Origin: a virus
Length of the DNA: 28,103 bases
Virus record (IMG/VR): IMGVR_UViG_3300044630_002647
Coordinates: 1-28,103 of that record
Strand: one strand, 5' to 3'
Shown here: in pieces, positions 24,112-28,103 of the stretch
Layout of the letters: the number at the start of each line of letters is the position of its first letter
Position numbering within the stretch: the stretch's first letter is position 1
The notes under the pieces: generated by a model
Told to the model about the DNA's origin: nothing
Databases searched by the model: none
Seen by the model: only the letters and a program-made list of their open reading frames with translations
Made by a program: the position numbers and the translations under genes

Positions 24112-25032
24112 ATGGAAATATTGAGAGTTCCGCCATATGATGACATCATAGTAAACTTTGTTGTTCCTTCAGGATACAGCGATGTAGATATCTATGCAAG
24201 AGTAACAGATATGGCGGATCTTTCAGTACAAGTTTTAGAATTTTTAGAATGGTCAACAGGAGACAACATCAACATCTCACTTCCTGGAAGATACGACAAT
24301 AATTACAGAGTAGAGATTTTTACAATTGGCGAGGGTGAAGAATTAATTCACGAAGAGTACTACGAACTAGTCAGACCATATGTAGATCCAAACACATTAG
24401 GAACAACAGCATCAGAGATTGCTGAATACAAAATTTTAGAATTAGTAGCAAGATCAATGATAGACACCTTTTGCCCAGAAGGATTTTATAACAAAAAGAT
24501 AACAGTAGTTGGAACTGGTAACGGCTCAGACTACTTTTCTTTATGGGAAAAAGTTTATAGAGTATTTAAGGTTTATGAAAACAATGTCTTAGTTTACGAT
24601 AGATCAAACCCAGAATTGGGCGACTATCAATATATAATAACACCAGATAAGACTGCTATACAAAGAGTTAGTGCAGATGTTCTTGAATTGAATAGATATG
24701 AGTCAACAGCGCAAAACCTACCAGTGGCAAGCGGAGATCTTGGTTACTACGGATATGAAGGAATATCTTTCCCATCAGGATATGACTACACATTTGTTGT
24801 AGACCACGGGTATCTAAACGTTCCTGAAGATGTTGAGTATGCAGCCAAGTTGCTAATAGAAGATCTTAAGTGTGGCAAGTTAGATTATTACAAGAGATAT
24901 GTAACATCATATAATACAGATCAGTTTAAAATTCAGTTTGATAAGGCAATGCTTGGCGGTACTGGTAACTTCTTAGTAGATAAGATTCTTGACAAATATG
25001 TTAAGACCATTGTCAAGCCAGGGATAATTTAA
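24112..25032 (+). CDS. Probable head-tail connector (adaptor-like), 306 aa
   Basis: First of four genes in the neck position, three of them joined by TAATG overlaps. Residues 1-90 look like an Ig-like beta domain (VDIYARVTDMADLSVQVLEF, YRVEIF). The rest is a mixed domain with helices typical of adaptor (gp6-like) proteins: ASEIAEYKILELVARSMIDTFCPEGFYNK, and a C-terminal PEDVEYAAKLLIEDLKCGKLDYYKRYV. Adaptor proteins bind the portal and receive the stopper. The family assignment is by position and general shape, not by a decisive motif. Confidence 0.5.
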   Translation: MEILRVPPYDDIIVNFVVPSGYSDVDIYARVTDMADLSVQVLEFLEWSTGDNINISLPGRYDNNYRVEIFTIGEGEELIHEEYYELVRPYVDPNTLGTTASEIAEYKILELVARSMIDTFCPEGFYNKKITVVGTGNGSDYFSLWEKVYRVFKVYENNVLVYDRSNPELGDYQYIITPDKTAIQRVSADVLELNRYESTAQNLPVASGDLGYYGYEGISFPSGYDYTFVVDHGYLNVPEDVEYAAKLLIEDLKCGKLDYYKRYVTSYNTDQFKIQFDKAMLGGTGNFLVDKILDKYVKTIVKPGII

Positions 25033-25478
25033 TGATATGCGAAGAGCCAGATTTTATATTCCCATTGCAAGCAGATATATATTATCCAATTGTTGAGCAG
25101 GGAACTTATGGCAATGTTAAGAAAACTTGGATTATAGATAAGACTATAGCAGCAAACTTTAATGCTGTAGGAACTGCAGGCAATGAAGAAGTAAGGCCAA
25201 ATGTAAATATAACACAAAGATCAAGTCTAATTGGAAGAGTAAAGACAGACTTAAGAATTTCAAGTTTAGATACCCCACACTCAATAACAAATATTATATT
25301 AACAAACATTCGTGACAAAAACTGCAATTACATATACACAGAGACATCTGGTCCACGTGCAGGAAAGTCAACCATCTTTGAAGTGGCAACTCAAGAACCG
25401 TATGTTGGTCCTTTTGGCGGTATTGAGTATTACAATTTAGTAATCCGTAGATCTGAAAATCAGGCGGTAGATGTCTAA
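25032..25478 (+). CDS. Probable head-tail connector (stopper-like), 148 aa
   Basis: Start overlaps the upstream stop as TAATG. The protein is almost wholly beta (IIDKTIAANFNAVG, SSLIGRVKTDLRISS, STIFEVATQEPYVGPFGGIEYYNLVIRR), with the length and strand pattern of head closure proteins that plug the neck. No invariant motif supports it; the role rests on order between the adaptor-like and gp10-like genes. Confidence 0.5.
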   Translation: MICEEPDFIFPLQADIYYPIVEQGTYGNVKKTWIIDKTIAANFNAVGTAGNEEVRPNVNITQRSSLIGRVKTDLRISSLDTPHSITNIILTNIRDKNCNYIYTETSGPRAGKSTIFEVATQEPYVGPFGGIEYYNLVIRRSENQAVDV

Positions 25479-26152
25479 TGCTGAGTTTAACTATAGATAG
25501 CAGACAGTTTCAAAAAGAAATAAACAACATAATGCAATACTCTACTGGATTTTTAGATGGAGTACAAAAAGGAAAGTCTGCATTCTACATGGACCTGGCA
25601 CCAAAAATAGCAGAACTAGCATCACAGTTTGTTGATGTAAACTCAAGAATGTCTCCAGAACTACTTCACCATATTTATGAATGGCATAAGGTTGGAAGCC
25701 CAGAGGCAAGATTATTTGATATTGATTACAAAATAACCAAGATAGGAATAACTTTTACTTCATCTTTAAAACAATCACAGTCAATTAAAAATGGATCAAA
25801 TGTACCTTTTTATAACAAAGCAAAGATTATGGAAGAAGGGGTTGCAGTTACAATTAGACCTAAAAAAGCAAACGCTTTAAGGTTTGAGGTTGACGGACAA
25901 GAAATTTTTACTTCATCAGAAGTAACTGTAGGTAACCCTGGTGGACAAACAAAAGGTCAGTTTGAGAATGTTCTTAATAACTTCTTTGGTGTATATTTTA
26001 GACAATCATTTTTAAACTCAAGCGGTTTGCTACAATACTTTAAGACTCCAAATACTTATAAAAAAAACCTTGGCTCAGCAAAAAGAGGCGGTAGATCTTT
26101 AGGTCTAAAAACTGGATACCAGTGGGTTGCTAATGCAGGGAGGATTGGATAA
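25478..26152 (+). CDS. Neck / HK97 gp10-like protein, 224 aa
   Basis: Starts with TAATG overlap. An N-terminal helical segment (SRQFQKEINNIMQY, residues 7-20) is followed by a charged alpha/beta domain. A basic C-terminal end (YKKNLGSAKRGGRSLGLKTGYQWVANAGRIG) carries many Lys, Arg and Gly. In siphovirus order, the gene between stopper and tail terminator is a gp10-type neck or tail-completion protein, and the general composition agrees. Confidence 0.45.
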   Translation: MLSLTIDSRQFQKEINNIMQYSTGFLDGVQKGKSAFYMDLAPKIAELASQFVDVNSRMSPELLHHIYEWHKVGSPEARLFDIDYKITKIGITFTSSLKQSQSIKNGSNVPFYNKAKIMEEGVAVTIRPKKANALRFEVDGQEIFTSSEVTVGNPGGQTKGQFENVLNNFFGVYFRQSFLNSSGLLQYFKTPNTYKKNLGSAKRGGRSLGLKTGYQWVANAGRIG

Positions 26153-26718
26153 TGGCAGAATCAACATCAGTATTTAATACACCAGTACTATGGATAAATG
26201 AATATCTAAAAGAAAAAATAGGACTCGATACAGGAATTGGAGTTCCATTTTTCCCATCACGACCAGCATCAATCGATGAGTTGACAGAGAGTTGGATTAT
26301 AATTACTCCAGAAAGTACGATTGAGCCACAAAGACTTGCCTATGCTGGAGTTATGGCTACATGGGATAGGCTTGTTCGTATGCGTAGATCGCCATTTCCA
26401 CACATAAAACAAGAGCAACTTTTATATTATTTTTATGCAACAGAAAGTGATGTTACTGAAAAAATGGTTCAGGTTCAGGAGAAGGTTCTTCGCCTAATGG
26501 ATCGTGAAGACGAGACTGCAGAAGAAATTAACAAGTGGGCAAAGGCCAAAGGCCAGATAGATGGAATGGATTGTAAATTCTTTTTTCATAAGTTTAGGGT
26601 ATATCAATTAGAAGAAGTCAGAGATATAATAGATTTCGGAACAGCCAGAACATATGGCGGAAATAAGATAATTATAGACTTTGAGTATCACCAAGACAGC
26701 GCAATCTTAAACCCATAA
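26152..26718 (+). CDS. Probable tail terminator protein, 188 aa
   Basis: Start by TAATG overlap. Features: N-terminal helix (PVLWINEYLKEKIGLD), then YPFFPSRP-like turn, IIITPES strand, a mid region with HIKQEQLLYYFYATESDVTEKMVQVQEKVLRLMDRED helices and a C-terminal GNKIIIDFEYH strand. This helix-sheet arrangement and size fit tail terminators, which cap the tail tube and join it to the neck. It is the last gene before the tail-tube gene, as expected. Assignment is mostly positional. Confidence 0.5.
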   Translation: MAESTSVFNTPVLWINEYLKEKIGLDTGIGVPFFPSRPASIDELTESWIIITPESTIEPQRLAYAGVMATWDRLVRMRRSPFPHIKQEQLLYYFYATESDVTEKMVQVQEKVLRLMDREDETAEEINKWAKAKGQIDGMDCKFFFHKFRVYQLEEVRDIIDFGTARTYGGNKIIIDFEYHQDSAILNP

Positions 26719-26725
26719 AAAGGCA

Positions 26726-26734
26726 TGTTATACT
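26726..26734 (+). promoter_or_regulatory. Extended -10 promoter (TGtTATACT) for the tail tube gene
   Basis: TGT plus TATACT begins eight bases after the tail terminator stop. The predicted start lies near 26740, giving a leader of about 50 bases that contains a 14-codon open frame. Confidence 0.6.
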
Positions 26735-26738
26735 TATC

Positions 26739-26783
26739 ATGAGGAAACAAGCCCTTTTAATCCAAAAGAAAAAAAAGAGGTGA
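26739..26783 (+). CDS. Possible 14-aa leader peptide before the tail tube gene
   Basis: ATG at 26739, four bases after the -10 element, opens a 14-codon frame (MRKQALLIQKKKKR) ending in TGA at 26781-26783. The stop overlaps the last bases of the tail tube ribosome site (AGAGGTG, 26776-26782). A run of five Lys/Arg codons precedes the stop. It could be translational coupling or a chance frame; the four-base gap is short for a leaderless start. Confidence 0.3.
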   Translation: MRKQALLIQKKKKR

Positions 26784-26788
26784 AAAAT

Positions 26789-27412
26789 ATGGCATATACA
26801 CGTGGTAGCAGCAACAATATTATTGTTGGAGCAGCAGCCCTCTTCACACATGAAGACGGCGTACTCACAGACGCAGGACTTCCAGCATATGTAGCAGGAA
26901 CATCATACAGAGAGACACTTTCTAATGATTCAGACTTCCGCAATGTTGGTTACACAATGAATGGTTTGGAAATTCAATTCCAGCCAGATTTCGGTGAAGT
27001 AGCAGTAGACCAGGTACTTGACGTTGCTAAGTTGTTCAAGCAAGGCATGCAGGTAAACCTAAATACTACATTCGCAGAATCAACACTAGAGAACCTATTG
27101 TTTGCACTAGCAGGCAAGGATGGAGATCTATCAACAGTATCAGGAAACCCAACACTTAACCTTTCAGCAGGAGACATCGGCGAATGCCCAGTCGAACGTG
27201 GTTTGGTTGCAGTTGGTCCAGGAACTGGAGATTGTGCAATTGGAGACGAACTCGAAAGAGTTTACGTAGCATACCGTGCACTCTCAATCGAGAGCGTAAC
27301 AGTATCTGCAAAGAGAGATGAAGCGACAATGTTCGAAGTATCATTCCGTCTTCTTCCAAATGATGATGCGTCATACGGTAAGATCGTAGACCGCACTATC
27401 CCAGCAGCATAA
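26789..27412 (+). CDS. Probable major tail (tube) protein, 207 aa
   Basis: I choose ATG 26789, six bases after AGAGGTG, over an in-frame GTG at 26780 which is part of that ribosome site. The protein is beta-rich with a Gly/Ala-rich N-terminus (SSNNIIVGAAALFTHEDG), a MNGLEIQFQPDFGEVAVDQVLDVAKLF strand-helix stretch (position about 55) and a C-terminal VSFRLLPNDDASYGKIVDRTI, which agree with tail tube proteins that stack as hexamers. It sits between the tail terminator and the chaperone and is closed by a strong terminator, as is typical of an abundant protein. Confidence 0.65.
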   Translation: MAYTRGSSNNIIVGAAALFTHEDGVLTDAGLPAYVAGTSYRETLSNDSDFRNVGYTMNGLEIQFQPDFGEVAVDQVLDVAKLFKQGMQVNLNTTFAESTLENLLFALAGKDGDLSTVSGNPTLNLSAGDIGECPVERGLVAVGPGTGDCAIGDELERVYVAYRALSIESVTVSAKRDEATMFEVSFRLLPNDDASYGKIVDRTIPAA

Positions 27413-27430
27413 TACAACTTAATATACGAG

Positions 27431-27464
27431 AGGCTCAATCCTTCGGGGTTGGGCCTTTCTGTTT
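27431..27464 (+). terminator. Intrinsic terminator with UUCG tetraloop after the tail tube gene
   Basis: AGGCTCAATCC (27431-27441) pairs with GGGTTGGGCCT (27446-27456) over 11 pairs, including G-U, around the stable loop TTCG closed by C-G. The tail TTCTGTTT follows. It lies 18 bases after the tube stop. Confidence 0.88.
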
Positions 27465-27472
27465 GGTATACT
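27464..27472 (+). promoter_or_regulatory. Extended -10 promoter (TGgTATACT), leaderless, for the chaperone gene
   Basis: TGG plus TATACT overlaps the end of the terminator and ends six bases before ATG 27479, with no Shine-Dalgarno. The -35 position lies inside the terminator stem. Confidence 0.7.
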
Positions 27473-27478
27473 TATATA

Positions 27479-28103
27479 ATGCCTACAGAAATATACAAAA
27501 CCTCAACCATTGAACTCTTTGACGGAACAGAGTTGTATATAACCCCATTAAAGATAAAATACTTAAAGTTATTTTTAGAAGAATTTGAGAATGTAAAAAA
27601 ATCAAATGGAGATGACGAGGCAATTCATTATTTGTCTAAGTGTGCAACAATTACAATGAGGCAGTATTATCCAAGCATAAAGACACAAGAAGAATTAGAA
27701 GATAATATCGATATGCCAACAATTTATAAACTATTAGATTTTTCGGCAGGTATAAAGATAAATGAAAAGTCTGAAGAACCAGTAAAGACTCAAGCAACAG
27801 AAAGTGGGTCAACCTGGGATGAGTTAGATTTAGCAGAGTTGGAATCTGAGGTTTTTTTGCTCGGAATATGGAAAGACTATGACGAGTTAGAATCATCTAT
27901 GTCCATGCCAGAGATTGTAGCAACACTAAAAGCAAAAAGAGATCTTGACTATTCTCAAAAGAAATTTCTTGCTGCCATGCAAGGTGTTGATTTAGACAAA
28001 GCCAGTGGCAAAGGAAACGCATGGGAAGAAATGAAGGCAAGGGTATTCAGTGGTGGCCAGGCAGCAGACTCTAAAGATATTGTTGCACTTCAAGGAATTA
28101 ATG
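27479..28103 (+). CDS. Tail assembly chaperone (3' truncated by window), at least 208 aa
   Basis: The frame from ATG 27479 stays open to the window edge. It is soluble and acidic in the middle (TQATESGSTWDELDLAELESEVFLLGIW region), then SMPEIVATLKAKRDLDYSQKKFLAAMQGVDLDK and a C-terminal WEEMKARVFSGGQAADSKDIVALQGIN. The segment around FLAAMQGVDL and the following SGG...DIVALQGIN resembles the chaperones of actinophage tails as I remember them. Its place right after the tail tube agrees. Many such genes use a programmed frameshift near the end; none can be seen before the window stops. The chaperone would bind the tape measure protein (not in the window) during tail assembly. Confidence 0.65.
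   Translation, partial: MPTEIYKTSTIELFDGTELYITPLKIKYLKLFLEEFENVKKSNGDDEAIHYLSKCATITMRQYYPSIKTQEELEDNIDMPTIYKLLDFSAGIKINEKSEEPVKTQATESGSTWDELDLAELESEVFLLGIWKDYDELESSMSMPEIVATLKAKRDLDYSQKKFLAAMQGVDLDKASGKGNAWEEMKARVFSGGQAADSKDIVALQGIN

Noticed and set aside
26780-26788. GTG 26780 as the start of the tail tube gene
   Set aside because: The GTG is part of the ribosome site AGAGGTG; ATG 26789 has the proper spacing.
27850-27860. Run of seven T in the chaperone gene as a programmed frameshift site
   Set aside because: Both shifted frames stop within about 12 codons, and chaperone frameshifts normally occur near the end of the first frame and give a longer product. A true site may lie past the window.

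Overview
The window is an AT-rich stretch of a tailed double-stranded DNA phage (Caudoviricetes). Every supported gene is on the + strand, tightly packed and often overlapping by 1 to 4 bases. The head, neck and tail-tube genes follow the usual siphovirus order: portal, protease/scaffold, major capsid, connectors, tail terminator, tail tube, tail assembly chaperone. The host is not determined. The many extended -10 promoters abutting start codons (apparent leaderless mRNAs), and a chaperone that resembles those of actinophages, tentatively suggest an actinobacterial host. No tRNA, integrase, IS element or CRISPR array was seen.

Layout: (1) 1-5627, tail-fibre block: the end of one fibre gene, a 683-aa fibre, a short 149-aa fibre-like protein, a 610-aa fibre with an Mtd-like N-terminus, and a fibronectin-III protein ending in a Phe/Pro tandem-repeat tract and an eight-cysteine tail. 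(2) 5633-6132, a hairpin, a promoter and a 142-aa protein. (3) 6178-13120, an accessory block with seven different 2-oxoglutarate/Fe(II) oxygenases of the prolyl-4-hydroxylase type, two DUF6065-like proteins and one unknown protein. The first two oxygenases are each followed by a DUF6065-like gene through the same TAGTG stop/start overlap, so this is a duplicated two-gene cassette. (4) 13218-15251, an adenosylcobalamin-dependent (class II) ribonucleotide reductase. (5) 15277-18987, a 1236-aa virion protein with lectin-like regions. (6) 19006-28103, virion morphogenesis genes, ending inside the chaperone gene.

How it may work together: the structural genes build a long-tailed virion, the fibre block and the 1236-aa protein probably make adsorption structures, and the reductase supplies deoxynucleotides. 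The oxygenases follow directly after fibre genes, one of which encodes an extremely proline-rich tract. A reasonable but untested hypothesis is that some of them hydroxylate virion proteins. Regulation looks modular: hairpins or terminators at 5633, 23576 and 27431 are each followed closely by an extended -10 promoter, and further promoters lie upstream of most transcription units.

All gene-bearing regions are covered. No gap between genes exceeds 300 bases; the longest is 97 bases (13121-13217) and holds two inverted repeats and a promoter.
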